DNA from: Haloferax marisrubri
GTDB lineage: Archaea > Halobacteriota > Halobacteria > Halobacteriales > Haloferacaceae
Assembly: GCF_001469875.2 (NCBI RefSeq)
Contig: NZ_LOPW02000010.1
Span: forward strand, 465,665 to 529,664
DNA length: 64,000 nucleotides
Reading direction: 5' to 3'
Positions 25,086 through 33,810 of this stretch are shown here, in pieces. Position 1 is the first letter of the stretch. Every line of letters begins with the position of its first letter. The notes below the pieces were generated by a model. It was not told the origin of the DNA. It saw only the letters and a list, made by a program, of their open reading frames with translations, and did not search any database. The translations under genes and the position numbers were made by a program.

Positions 25086-27098
25086 ATGACTCGGTCTCCC
25101 TCGCCGGGGGCGTCGGCGGGGACGGCACCGTCCGTTCTCTTCGTCGCTCCCGACCGCACACGGGCGGACGCCGTCGCGGCCGCGCTCGACCGCCACGACG
25201 TGTCCGTCACCGTCGAATTCGACCTCGGAACCGCCCTCGGGCGCGTCGCCGACCGGACGGTCGATTGCCTCTTGGTCCCCCGGCAGTTCGGCGAGCACAC
25301 CGCCGCCGACGTCGTCGCGCTCGTCCGCGAGCGCCATCCCGACGTCCCGGTCGTCCTCCTCGGCCCCGGCGGGACCGACGACGGCGACACCGACCCGTTC
25401 GCCGCCGACCCGACGGTCCACCGCGTTTCTGACGACGTCGAATCTATCTCCTACGACCGCCTCGCCGACCGCGTCCGGGCGGCGGTCGCCCGCTACCGTA
25501 GCTCGCAGGCCCAGCGCACCGAACGCGACATCGTCTCTCGGCTCGAACACCGGATTCAGCGCACCGAGCGGAAGATAACGTCGCTCCACGGCGTCGCCAT
25601 GCGACTCGCGTCGGCCTCCGACACCGACGACATCTACGAGGAGACCGTCGAGGCGGCGGAGCGCATCCTGAACCTCGACATCTGTTTCGCCTTCGAGGCC
25701 GAGGCGGACCGGTTCGTCCCGCGGGCGCAGTCCTCGACGCCGACCGACCGCGAACTCCGACCGGTCCCGAAGGACGCGGGCGCGATGGGCGAGACGTTCC
25801 GCACCGGCGAGTCCCACCGCGCGGTCGACATGGAACTCCACGCGTTCGGCCGCCCCGAGTTCGGCGACTACCGCTCCGGCCTCAGCGTCGCTATCGGCTC
25901 GTTCGGCGTGTTTCAGGCGGTCTCCGAGCAGACCGGCGCGTTCGACGAAATCGACCTCGAACTCGCGGAACTGCTCGTCGCTCACACGAACGCGGCGCTC
26001 CAGCGCCTCAGTTTCGAGCGCCGGCTTCGGGTCGAACGCGACCAGTACGCCGCCCTGTTCGAGAACAGCGCCGACTGCATCATCGACTCGGAGTTCGTCG
26101 ACGGCGAGTCCGTCATCCGCGCGGTCAACCCGGCGTTCGAGGCCACGTTCGGCTACGACGAATCCGAGGTCGTCGGCCGCGCCATCGACGACGTGGTCGC
26201 GCCGGACGACCGCCTCGACGAGGCCGCGAAGCTCACCGACATGGTCCGCGCCGGCGACTTCGTCCAGACCGAGGTTCGCAGACAGACCGCTGACGGCGAG
26301 AAAGATTTCCTCCTCCGGTCGGTCCCGGTCGGCGAGAACACGATGTACGCGGTCTACACGGACATCACGGCGCGTCGGGACGTCGAACGCGAGGTCGAAG
26401 CCCAGAACCGCCGGCTCGACGAGTTCACGAGCGTCGTCTCTCACGACCTCCGCAACCCCCTTTCGGTCGCCACGGGCCACCTCGACCTCGCCCGCGAGGA
26501 AGTCGATAACGACCACCTCGCGGCGGTGGCGCGGGCGCACGACCGGATGAACGCGCTGACGGAGGAACTGCTCGTCCTCGCGCGCCAGGGAACCGACGCG
26601 CTCGCCACGACGCCCGTGTCCCTCGCGGAGACCGCAGAGCGGTGCTGGGAGAACGTCGAGACCGGGGACGCGACGCTCGTCGTCGCGTCCGACCGGACGC
26701 TCGTCGCCGACGCGGGGCGGCTCCACCAACTGTTCGAGAACCTGATGCGGAACTCTGTGGAACACGGTTCCACAGGCAGTCGGATTCCATCCGACGACCC
26801 CGTCGAGCGCGGCTCGCCGGAAGCATCCGAACCGACCGATGGCGGCGACGACCGCGTCACCGTCACCGTCGGCGCGCTCGACGACGGCTTCTACGTGGAA
26901 GACGACGGCGCGGGCGTTCCGCCCGAACTCCGCTCGCGCATCTTCGACACCGGATTTTCGACCGGCACCGCCGGTATCGGCTTCGGACTGACAATCGTCT
27001 CGAACGTCGCCGACGCGCACGACTGGACGGTCTCGGTCGGGGAGAGCGACGCGGGCGGCGCTCGCTTCGAGTTCACCGGCGTGGAATCGGCGTCCTGA
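25086..27098 (+). CDS. Sensor histidine kinase with receiver-like, GAF and PAS domains
   Basis: 670 residues from the ATG at 25086. In order: a receiver-like domain (about 15-135), GAF (about 170-310), PAS (about 320-435), HisKA (about 445-510; SVVSHDLRNPLS with His453), and HATPase (about 545-665; LFENLMRNSVEHG, DDGAGVPPE, GIGFGLTIV). There is no membrane helix, so it senses cytoplasmic signals. In the receiver-like part the phospho-acceptor Asp expected after the third strand is missing (CLLVPRQF), so it is likely a binding-only domain. No cognate response regulator is adjacent, as usual for haloarchaeal kinases. Confidence 0.92.
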   Translation: MTRSPSPGASAGTAPSVLFVAPDRTRADAVAAALDRHDVSVTVEFDLGTALGRVADRTVDCLLVPRQFGEHTAADVVALVRERHPDVPVVLLGPGGTDDGDTDPFAADPTVHRVSDDVESISYDRLADRVRAAVARYRSSQAQRTERDIVSRLEHRIQRTERKITSLHGVAMRLASASDTDDIYEETVEAAERILNLDICFAFEAEADRFVPRAQSSTPTDRELRPVPKDAGAMGETFRTGESHRAVDMELHAFGRPEFGDYRSGLSVAIGSFGVFQAVSEQTGAFDEIDLELAELLVAHTNAALQRLSFERRLRVERDQYAALFENSADCIIDSEFVDGESVIRAVNPAFEATFGYDESEVVGRAIDDVVAPDDRLDEAAKLTDMVRAGDFVQTEVRRQTADGEKDFLLRSVPVGENTMYAVYTDITARRDVEREVEAQNRRLDEFTSVVSHDLRNPLSVATGHLDLAREEVDNDHLAAVARAHDRMNALTEELLVLARQGTDALATTPVSLAETAERCWENVETGDATLVVASDRTLVADAGRLHQLFENLMRNSVEHGSTGSRIPSDDPVERGSPEASEPTDGGDDRVTVTVGALDDGFYVEDDGAGVPPELRSRIFDTGFSTGTAGIGFGLTIVSNVADAHDWTVSVGESDAGGARFEFTGVESAS

Positions 27099-27122
27099 GC
27101 GCCGAATCGGGGCGAACTGGAC

Positions 27123-27539
27123 TCAGGCGAACTCCTCGTGGAGGTACGCGCCGAGGTAGCCGCCGAGCGCGCCGAGACCGACGGTGTAGACGAGGAGCAA
27201 GGCGAGGCCGAACAGCGCGACGATAGCGATGCCGAGGATGCCGAGACCGAACCCGCGCGGGCCGACGCCGATGGCGAAGATGCTGAAGAACCCGAGGACG
27301 ACGATACCGAGGACGACGCCGACGAGGCTGACGAACAGCCCCGAGACCGCGCCGGACTTCACGCCGAGTTCGCGGTCGCTCCCGGTCAGGTAGCCGGCGA
27401 CCGCCCCGCCGAGGACGGTCGACCCCGGGAGCGGCGAGAGGACGACGCTGGCGACCGCGCCGACGAGCGCCGAAAACAGCAGGCTCTCGCGGTCGTCGCC
27501 GAGGGAGGGCTCGGTCTCCGAAGACGGGGTGTGTTCCAT
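27123..27539 (-). CDS. DUF5518-type small membrane protein
   Basis: 138 residues from the ATG at 27539; a GTG at 27548 is an alternative. The ATG is favoured because a TATA-like CATTAGG on the minus strand lies about 29 nt upstream. An acidic N-terminus (about 1-22) precedes three or four hydrophobic helices with many glycines, including LPGSTVLGGAVAGYLTGSD (about 38-56), the conserved DUF5518 pattern. Function unknown; these are common haloarchaeal membrane proteins. It is convergent with the kinase gene. Confidence 0.8.
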   Translation of the reverse strand: MEHTPSSETEPSLGDDRESLLFSALVGAVASVVLSPLPGSTVLGGAVAGYLTGSDRELGVKSGAVSGLFVSLVGVVLGIVVLGFFSIFAIGVGPRGFGLGILGIAIVALFGLALLLVYTVGLGALGGYLGAYLHEEFA

Positions 27540-27649
27540 GTCCGACACAACACGGCGGGAGGGCCTAATGCTTTCTCCGCCGCGGCGTCCCGCGGTCGGG
27601 GTATCCGGTACCGCCCCGTTTTTAGGACCGTGGCGCGTTTCAAACGAGC

Positions 27650-29017
27650 ATGACCGGTGCCGCCCACGACTTCGGGTTCGAACACGTCCCCGAGACAGAC
27701 CAGTCGTTCGAGAACGCCTTGGCGAAGGCGCGAGCGGGCGAGCGCCTCACAGTCGACGACGGCGTCGAACTCATCACGACGGGCACCGACTGCGAGGGAA
27801 TCGACCCCGAACGCAAGGAACTCGTGCTCGAGGCCGCCGACCGCCGGCGCGCCGAGATGGTCGGCGACGAGGTGACGTTCGTCGCCAACCTCAACAACAA
27901 CGTGACGACGGCCTGCAACACCGGCTGTCTGTTCTGTAACTTCAAGAACACCGCCCACCTGTTCGAGTCCGGCTCCGACGCCGACCACGGCGGCTTCACG
28001 AAGACGCCCGCCGAGTCCCGCGACATCGTCGCCGACGCGGTCGAGATGGGAATCTACGAGGTCACGTCGGTCTCCGGCCTCCACCCCGCGCTCGTGCTCG
28101 ACGAGGAACACCGCGAGATTCTCGAATCCTACGACAACCCCGCCGCCGAGGTGAACTACAAGCCGCCCGAGGCGTACGACACCGACCCCGCGAGCTACGC
28201 CGAACAGCTCTCGGCGATGTCGGCCGACGGCGCGCACGTCCACTCGATGACGCCCGAGGAGGCCCACCACGCCAAGCGCGGCACCGACTGGAGCTACGAG
28301 GAGGTCTATCGCCGCCTCGCCGACGCCGGCCTCGCCAGCGCGCCCGGCACCGCCGCGGAGATTCTCGTCCCCGAGGTTCGCGAGGTCATCTGCCCCGGGA
28401 AAATCGGGACCGACGAGTGGGTCGCCGGGATGGAGGGCGCGATGGAAGCCGGCCTCGACGTGACGGCGACCATCATGTACGGCCACGTCGAGACCGAGAA
28501 ACACCGCGTGCTCCACCTCGACGTGGTTCGGGACCTACAGGACCGCTACGGCGGAATCACCGAGTTCGTCCCGCTGTCGTTCATCCACCAGAACACGCCG
28601 CTGTACGACCGCGGCCTCGTGACCGGCGGCGCGTCCGACGACGAGGACGAACTGATGGTCGCCGTCGCGCGACTCTACCTCGACAACGTCGACCACATCC
28701 AGTCGTCGTGGGTGAAGTTCGGGAACGCGAAGGCGCTGAAGCTCCTCAACTGCGGCGCGGACGACCTCATGGGCACGATTCTCTCCGAGGAGATAACGAA
28801 GCGCGCCGGCGGCGGCTTCGGCGAGTTCCGCTCGTTCGACGACTACGTCGACATGATAACCGCCATCGGTCGCCGGCCGGTCGAGCGCTCGACGGACTAC
28901 CGAACCCGCCGCCCCATCGACCCAGACGACGGCCCGCACGGCCCGACGCTCGGCCCGCGCGCCGACGGGACGCCCCTGCTCGACGGCCGCCGCGACCCGG
29001 CGACCGCAGACGACTGA
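27650..29017 (+). CDS. cofH: FO synthase subunit 2 CofH
   Basis: 455 residues. The radical SAM motif is CNTGCLFC (CX3CX2C) in NVTTACNTGCLFCNFKN (about 84-100). CofH joins tyrosine with the ribitylaminouracil and works with CofG to make FO, the deazaflavin chromophore of F420. The C-terminal 40 residues are Pro/Arg/Asp-rich and probably disordered. CofG is encoded about 1.9 kb downstream on the other strand, and CofC beyond it, so the F420 genes form a loose cluster. Two YdjM-like membrane genes follow directly. Confidence 0.94.
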   Translation: MTGAAHDFGFEHVPETDQSFENALAKARAGERLTVDDGVELITTGTDCEGIDPERKELVLEAADRRRAEMVGDEVTFVANLNNNVTTACNTGCLFCNFKNTAHLFESGSDADHGGFTKTPAESRDIVADAVEMGIYEVTSVSGLHPALVLDEEHREILESYDNPAAEVNYKPPEAYDTDPASYAEQLSAMSADGAHVHSMTPEEAHHAKRGTDWSYEEVYRRLADAGLASAPGTAAEILVPEVREVICPGKIGTDEWVAGMEGAMEAGLDVTATIMYGHVETEKHRVLHLDVVRDLQDRYGGITEFVPLSFIHQNTPLYDRGLVTGGASDDEDELMVAVARLYLDNVDHIQSSWVKFGNAKALKLLNCGADDLMGTILSEEITKRAGGGFGEFRSFDDYVDMITAIGRRPVERSTDYRTRRPIDPDDGPHGPTLGPRADGTPLLDGRRDPATADD

Positions 29018-29018
29018 G

Positions 29019-29567
29019 ATGATGGCGACAACCCACGCGGCCGTGGGGCTGACCCTCGCCGCGCCGCTGGTCTTGGTCGCTCCCGAACTCGCGACTGCCG
29101 CGGCCGTCGGTGCGCTCGTCGGCGGCGTCTTCCCCGACGTTGACCTCTTCGTCGGCGTCCACCGCAAGACGCTGCACTTCCCCGTCTACTACAGCGTCGC
29201 CGCCGCGGTCTTCGGAGCCGTCGCCGTCGTCTCTCCCTCGGCGCTCAGCGTCGGGGTCGCCTTTTTCTTCCTCTCGGCGGGGCTCCATTCCGCGTCCGAC
29301 TGGCTCGGCGCGGGCGGCGAACTCCGGCCGTGGGACCGCACCTCCGACCGCGCGGTGTACGTCCATCCCGCGAAGCGCTGGCTCCGCCCCCGCTACCTCG
29401 TCCGCTACGACGGCGCGCCCGAGGACCTCGCGCTGACGCTCCTGTTCGCCGTCCCGGGCTTCCTCGCCTTCACCGGCGGCGTCCGGGTCGCGGTCGCGGT
29501 CGGCGTCGCCGTCGCGCTGTTCTACACGGGCTTCAGAAAGCGGATGCCCGAGTGGTTCGGCATCTGA
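29019..29567 (+). CDS. YdjM-like membrane-bound metal-dependent hydrolase (copy 1)
   Basis: 182 residues starting one base after the cofH stop (an ATG at 29022 is equally possible). Four hydrophobic segments carry conserved polar residues of the YdjM/DUF457 family: ATTHAAVGLTL (His near 6), GGVFPDVDLFVGVHRKTLHF (about 44-63) and AGLHSASDWLG (about 87-97). The His and Asp residues are thought to bind metal within the membrane. Substrate unknown. It is a paralogue of the gene 135 bp downstream. Coupling to cofH suggests cotranscription, not necessarily a role in F420. Confidence 0.85.
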   Translation: MMATTHAAVGLTLAAPLVLVAPELATAAAVGALVGGVFPDVDLFVGVHRKTLHFPVYYSVAAAVFGAVAVVSPSALSVGVAFFFLSAGLHSASDWLGAGGELRPWDRTSDRAVYVHPAKRWLRPRYLVRYDGAPEDLALTLLFAVPGFLAFTGGVRVAVAVGVAVALFYTGFRKRMPEWFGI

Positions 29568-29702
29568 GGCGCGGCGTCCGCGAGCACGACCGCGCCCGCG
29601 GGCGTTCGGTTCGACCACGAAACTCATACGTCTCGGTCGCCGAGTAGGCGAAGCGATGACGACCCGACGACTTCGACCGGTTCGGGGGGTGTTCGCCCCG
29701 TG

Positions 29703-30305
29703 ATGGCCCCGACGCACGTGGCGATGAGCCTCGCGCTCGCCGCCGCCGTCGCGGTCGTCGCCCCCGCGGCCGCACCCCTCGTCGTCACGGCGGCGCTCGT
29801 CGGCGGCGTCTTCCCCGACCTCGACATGGTCGTCGGCGTCCACCGCAAGACGCTCCATCAGGTCGAGGCGTTCGTCGTCGGTTCGGTCGGGTTCGGCGCG
29901 GTCGCGCTCGTCACGGGCGAGCCGCTGGCCGCGGCCGCGGCGACCGGGTTCGTCGCGGCGGCGCTCCACTGCGCGACCGACTACCTCGGCGGCAGCAGCG
30001 AGGCTCGCCCGTGGGAGGCGCGGACCGACCGCGGCGTCTACGTCCGCAGTCTCGGCGGCTGGGTCGAACCGCGACGCTTCGCCGCCTACGACGGCTCGCC
30101 CGGCGACCTCGCGCTCGCCGCGGCGCTCTCGGTGCCGGGATTCCTGACGCTCGGCGACGGCCCGCGGGGGATTCTCCTCGCCAGCCTCGCCGTCGGCGTC
30201 GCATACACGCTCGTCAGAAAGCGCGTCCCACAGCTTTCGGGGCGCACGCCCGCGGTGACCGCCGCGCTCGTCGCGCTTTACTCGCTTTTCCTCCGCCGTC
30301 GATAA
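29703..30305 (+). CDS. YdjM-like membrane-bound metal-dependent hydrolase (copy 2)
   Basis: 200 residues from the ATG at 29703 (a GTG at 29700 is also possible). It repeats the motifs of the previous gene: PTHVAMSLALA, GGVFPDLDMVVGVHRKTLHQ and AALHCATDYLGG, at about the same spacing, so the two arose by tandem duplication. The second metal-binding set has Cys-Ala-Thr-Asp where copy 1 has Ser-Ala-Ser-Asp. The C-terminus ends in a further helix. Function unknown; activity may have diverged. Confidence 0.85.
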   Translation: MAPTHVAMSLALAAAVAVVAPAAAPLVVTAALVGGVFPDLDMVVGVHRKTLHQVEAFVVGSVGFGAVALVTGEPLAAAAATGFVAAALHCATDYLGGSSEARPWEARTDRGVYVRSLGGWVEPRRFAAYDGSPGDLALAAALSVPGFLTLGDGPRGILLASLAVGVAYTLVRKRVPQLSGRTPAVTAALVALYSLFLRRR

Positions 30306-30318
30306 GGTGCCGCCCGAC

Positions 30319-30822
30319 TCAGTCGCTGGCCGTCGGCGAAGCCGAACCGCCGCTTCCGAGCGACGACGCCGGCCCCTCGCGGCCGGTCGCCGATTCGACC
30401 GCCAAGCGAGCGAGTCGGAACTCCCGGCACTCGCCGACGCCGAGGGCGTTCTGCGGGAGCACCGCGTTGTCGGCGAGGGCTCGAAACGCCCGGGTCTCCT
30501 CGTCGGCCCCGACGGGAACGAGGCGGCCGCGGACGACGACGCTGTGCCAGTCATCGACGCTCTCGACGGCGCTCACGACGAGTTCGACCGGGCCGTCGCT
30601 CTCGGCGAAGCGACTCGCGTTCGACTCCGGCGGGGCCGCCAGTTGGAAGTAGAGGTCGTCGCCGTCGACGCCGAACGACATCGGGCGGGCGACCACGTCG
30701 CCGTCCACCGCGGCCGAGAGGACGCCGTGGCCCCGCGCCCGCAACACCTCGGCGATGGTCTCGTCACTCAGTTCGCGGCCGCGGTCGACCCAGTCCCTGC
30801 TGTCGTGGCTTCCGCCCTCCAT
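30319..30822 (-). CDS. Pyridoxamine 5'-phosphate oxidase-like FMN-binding protein
   Basis: 167 residues with the split-barrel pattern: ETIAEVLRARGHGVLSAAVDGDVVARPMSFGVDGDDLYFQL (given as short parts: GHGVLSAAVDG, ARPMSFGVDGDDLYF) and WHSVVVRGRLVPV. Such proteins bind FMN or F420 and reduce diverse substrates. Beside F420 genes an F420-binding role is attractive but not shown. The C-terminus is Gly/Ser-rich and probably flexible. It is upstream of no obvious operon partner on the minus strand; cofG is 73 bp away and reads the same way. Confidence 0.85.
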   Translation of the reverse strand: MEGGSHDSRDWVDRGRELSDETIAEVLRARGHGVLSAAVDGDVVARPMSFGVDGDDLYFQLAAPPESNASRFAESDGPVELVVSAVESVDDWHSVVVRGRLVPVGADEETRAFRALADNAVLPQNALGVGECREFRLARLAVESATGREGPASSLGSGGSASPTASD

Positions 30823-30894
30823 ACGTCCCGTTTCTCGGGCGCGTATATCGGGGTACGGCGCGTTTTCGCCCCGCGAGAACGGTCGAAACCCCCG

Positions 30895-32070
30895 TCAGTT
30901 CGGAATCGACAGCGGGCCGTCGCCGCGGGCGACGTTTCGAAGCCGCCGCCCGTGGACGTCGTCGGCCCCGAACCGGTCGGTAATCGGGTCGCGGAGCCAC
31001 TCGCGGTCCGGCGCGACCGCGCGGGCGTCGTCGCGCTCGCCGGTTTCACCCGCCGGGTCGCGGACGCCGTCCGGCAGGAACCGCTCGTAAACCGGCAGTC
31101 GCTCGCGGAGCGGGACGCCCGCCTCGTCGGCGATATCGACGAGTTCCCGGAGCGCGGGCCACTCGTAGTCGGGGTTGACGTAGTCGTCCGTGACCGGCGA
31201 GACGCCGCCGAGGTCGTCGACGCCGCAGGGGACGAGGTCGGCCGCCGCCGAGAGGTTCGGCGGCACCTGCACCGACACCTCCTCGGGAAGCGCGACCCGC
31301 GCCATCGAAACGACCCGGCGCATCGCGTCGAGCGACGGGCGCTCGTAGTCCGACCGCTCGTTGGGGACGACGTTCTGGACGATGACCTCCTGCACGTGGC
31401 CGTAGCGCTCGTGGAGCGCGCGGATGGCGAGCAGGCTCTCGGCCCGGTCGCGCCACGTCTCGCCGATGCCGACGAGGATGCCCGTCGTGAAGGGGACGCC
31501 CACCTCGCCCGCGGCGCGGATGGTGTTGAGCCGCTGGCCGGGCGTCTTCCGCCGACTGCCCGAGTGGGCGGCCACGTCGGCGGTCGTCTCCAGCATCACG
31601 CCCATGCTGGCGTTCAGGGGCGCGAGGTCGGCGAACTCCTCGCGGGTGAGGTCGCCGGGGTTCGAGTGCGGCAGGAGGCCCTCGTCGAGCGCGACCTCGC
31701 AGGCCGCCGCGAGGTAGTCGAGGATGTCGTCGTAGCCCCACTCGTCGAGTTGGCGGTGAATCTCCGTGTAGCGCTCGTCGGGGGCGTCGCCGAAGGTGAA
31801 AAGCGCCTCCGTACAGCCCGCGTCCGCGCCCGTGCGGACCGTCTCGCGGACCTCGTCGAGGGACATGAGCGTCGCCTCGCCGGGCACGTCGTAGTAGGTG
31901 CAGTAGGTGCAGGTGTACCGGCAGGCGGTCGTCAGCGGGATGAAGACGTTCCGAGAGAACGAAAGCGACGCCGGCGCGTCGGCGTCGTCGGGGGTGACGG
32001 CGAGCAGTCGCTCCACGTCGGCGTCGTCGATAGTCAGGTCGACTCCGTACTCGTCGGCACCCGGGAACAT
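30895..32070 (-). CDS. cofG: FO synthase subunit 1 CofG
   Basis: 391 residues. The radical SAM motif is CRYTCTYC (CX3CX2C), followed by TYYDVPGE, as in CofG. With CofH it forms FO for F420. I chose the ATG at 32070 (MFPGADEY): a TATA-like CTTTTAATGG (32091-32100, minus) lies about 26 nt upstream, and the other in-frame ATG (32094) falls inside that TATA box, so it cannot start a leaderless message. The protein is cytoplasmic and ends in a polar arginine-rich tail. Confidence 0.94.
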   Translation of the reverse strand: MFPGADEYGVDLTIDDADVERLLAVTPDDADAPASLSFSRNVFIPLTTACRYTCTYCTYYDVPGEATLMSLDEVRETVRTGADAGCTEALFTFGDAPDERYTEIHRQLDEWGYDDILDYLAAACEVALDEGLLPHSNPGDLTREEFADLAPLNASMGVMLETTADVAAHSGSRRKTPGQRLNTIRAAGEVGVPFTTGILVGIGETWRDRAESLLAIRALHERYGHVQEVIVQNVVPNERSDYERPSLDAMRRVVSMARVALPEEVSVQVPPNLSAAADLVPCGVDDLGGVSPVTDDYVNPDYEWPALRELVDIADEAGVPLRERLPVYERFLPDGVRDPAGETGERDDARAVAPDREWLRDPITDRFGADDVHGRRLRNVARGDGPLSIPN

Positions 32071-32090
32071 ACCTCTCGGTGTGTGACGAG

Positions 32091-32100
32091 CCATTAAAAG
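32091..32100 (-). promoter_or_regulatory. TATA box of cofG
   Basis: CTTTTAATGG on the minus strand, about 26 nt before the cofG ATG at 32070. The spacing supports a leaderless transcript and decides the start. Confidence 0.6.
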
Positions 32101-32208
32101 CGTGTCACTCGCGGCCGATACGGTCGCGGTTCGAGACGGAAGAACGGAAGTCGAGCTCGGGGCCGGATAGTTGGTGCCAGACACGTCTCCGGCCCGTCCG
32201 AGGCGCCG

Positions 32209-32319
32209 TCAGGCGCTCGCCCCGAGTTGGTTGCGAGTGGGACTCGCGTCGTCGTCGTGACGTTCGGACTCCACTTCGACCTCCACGTCGTCTTCGCGAC
32301 GCGGAAGCGCGCGGCGCAC
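32209..32319 (-). CDS. Possible 36-residue acidic peptide
   Basis: Between cofG and cofC (a gap of 318 bp) the minus strand has a GTG at 32319 opening 36 codons to TGA at 32209-32211. The product begins MRRALPRREDDVEVEVESER and ends HDDDASPTRNQLGASA. Codon choice (mostly G/C third positions) and the acidic content fit haloarchaeal genes. A TATA-like GATAAACATT lies about 48 nt upstream. Nothing confirms translation, and no family is recognised. The rest of the gap shows only the cofG promoter. Confidence 0.3.
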   Translation of the reverse strand: MRRALPRREDDVEVEVESERHDDDASPTRNQLGASA

Positions 32320-32388
32320 GTTGCCTCAGTTCCCGCCGGGCAGACGGACAACCGCGCCAGTCAATGTTTATCGCGGACCGTTAAGGTC

Positions 32389-33009
32389 CTATCGGCGACC
32401 GCGGACGGCTTCGACCCGGCCCGACCCGCGTTCGAGTCGGACGCCGGCGTCGACCAGCCACTCGCGCGCGCGCCCCTCGCCGTGAACCAACACCTCGACG
32501 AGGTCGCTCGGTTCGTCCACGTCGACGGCGAGTCGCATCGAGTCCACCTCGGCGAACGAACAGCCGGCGTCGCGGGCGATTCGCCGGTGGTCGAGGATAG
32601 ACGCGCCGTGGTAGTCCACGGAGAAGTCGGGGTGGCGGACGACGAGCGCGTTCGTACCGCCGCCGAGGCCGGGTGCGGCGACCACGTCGGCGTCGGTGTC
32701 GAACAGGCGCGCGAGCGCCGCGGGCGTCGCGAGCGCGAGGTCGGCCATGACGACCGCGACCGGGTCACCGCCGAGTTCATCGAGTTCGTCGCCCACGACG
32801 TCGGTGAGCGGCCGGTCGTCTACGGTGACGGGCGCATCGACCGACACGGGCGCGTCAGCGACGACGCTCGGGTCGCCGTCGGCCGCGCGGACCGCGTCGA
32901 GCACGTCGCGGAGCATCGAGACGGCGAACTCGCGTCGCTCGTCGGCGTCGAAAAACGGGGCGAGTCGGGTCTTCGGCGTTCGTCCCCCGAAGGGAACGAC
33001 GACTCGCAC
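32389..33009 (-). CDS. cofC: 2-phospho-L-lactate guanylyltransferase CofC
   Basis: 206 residues from a GTG. The nucleotidyltransferase start RVVVPFGGRTPKTRLAP, the VAVVMADLALATPAAL segment (Asp for metal) and GLGGGTNALVVR are CofC marks. CofC activates 2-phospholactate (or phosphoenolpyruvate) with GTP for transfer to FO by CofD. It is the third F420 gene in 5 kb. Its start is 6 bp from the stop of the upstream membrane gene, so it may be cotranscribed with cetZ1 and that gene. Confidence 0.92.
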   Translation of the reverse strand: MRVVVPFGGRTPKTRLAPFFDADERREFAVSMLRDVLDAVRAADGDPSVVADAPVSVDAPVTVDDRPLTDVVGDELDELGGDPVAVVMADLALATPAALARLFDTDADVVAAPGLGGGTNALVVRHPDFSVDYHGASILDHRRIARDAGCSFAEVDSMRLAVDVDEPSDLVEVLVHGEGRAREWLVDAGVRLERGSGRVEAVRGRR

Positions 33010-33015
33010 GGAGAA

Positions 33016-33810
33016 TCAGCCCAGTTTGTCGTAGGTCGTCTGCTGGGACCGCCAGTAGAGGAATCCACCGGCGATGAGCGCGACGACGAGCAGGCCGCCA
33101 GCGGCGTAGATGAGCAGTTGGGTCGTCTGACTCGACTGCTGTGCCTGGTTCGCGCTGGTCTCGGCCTCGTTGGCGAGGTTCGTCGCGAGGTTGAACTCTT
33201 CGCCGTTGAACGCTTCGACAGCGTTGTTGAACGTCTGCTGGGCTTGTTGCGTGTTGGCGCCACTTACACTCTGAATCGCGGCCTGCGCGCTGTCGAGTTC
33301 GGCGCGCGCGGCGGCGCTGTCTTCGGTGTAGTGGTGGGCCGTCCACGTGTCGATGTCGTTACTGGAGCCACCTTCGCGGGTCTGGTCGAGCGAGATGAGC
33401 GTGAACGTCTGCGCGGGGTCGTAGGAGTACGCCTCGACCTCGGGGACGGTCCCCGTCACGGAGATTTCCACTTCGCTCGTGCCGTCGTCAGCGGCGACTT
33501 GCGCGCCGCTGAAGTTCTGCCCGTCGAAGGACTGCTGGTCGACTTTTGCACCCGTCTGGTCGTAGTACGTGACGGTCCACGTCACGTCTTCCAGGTCGGT
33601 CTCGCCCGCGAGCGTCCACGATTCGAGTTGCGGGTTCCTGTACAGTTCATCGATGGTGGCCGCCGCGGTCACCTGTGAACCGACCTGCGCCTCGTTGGGG
33701 ACGTCCTCGGACGCGACGCTCACCGCCCCTGCCGGGCCCGCGAGGGCCGACAAGAGCACGACGAGCGCGAGCGCCAGCTTAGAAAAGCGACTCCAGTTCG
33801 TCTTCGTCAT
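33016..33810 (-). CDS. Exported membrane-anchored protein overlapping cetZ1
   Basis: 264 residues. MTKTNWSRFSKLALALVVLL leads a signal peptide (about 1-30). The mature part has a beta domain (about 35-150; DVTWTVTYYDQTGAKVDQ) then a helical Gln/Asn/Ala-rich domain (about 165-225; NTQQAQQTFNNAVEAFNGEE), and one membrane helix near the C-terminus (about 235-253) followed by a short cytoplasmic YWRSQQTTYDKLG. Topology is mostly outside with the tail inside. The start ATG overlaps the end of cetZ1 by 32 bp, so expression is coupled. No family is recognised; an accessory role for CetZ1 is speculative. Confidence 0.85.
   Translation of the reverse strand: MTKTNWSRFSKLALALVVLLSALAGPAGAVSVASEDVPNEAQVGSQVTAAATIDELYRNPQLESWTLAGETDLEDVTWTVTYYDQTGAKVDQQSFDGQNFSGAQVAADDGTSEVEISVTGTVPEVEAYSYDPAQTFTLISLDQTREGGSSNDIDTWTAHHYTEDSAAARAELDSAQAAIQSVSGANTQQAQQTFNNAVEAFNGEEFNLATNLANEAETSANQAQQSSQTTQLLIYAAGGLLVVALIAGGFLYWRSQQTTYDKLG

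Noticed and set aside
27548..27548. GTG start of the DUF5518-type gene
   Set aside because: The ATG at 27539 fits the spacing from the TATA-like element better; both differ by only three codons.
29700..29702. GTG start of YdjM copy 2
   Set aside because: The following ATG at 29703 makes the N-terminus similar to copy 1; the difference is one residue.
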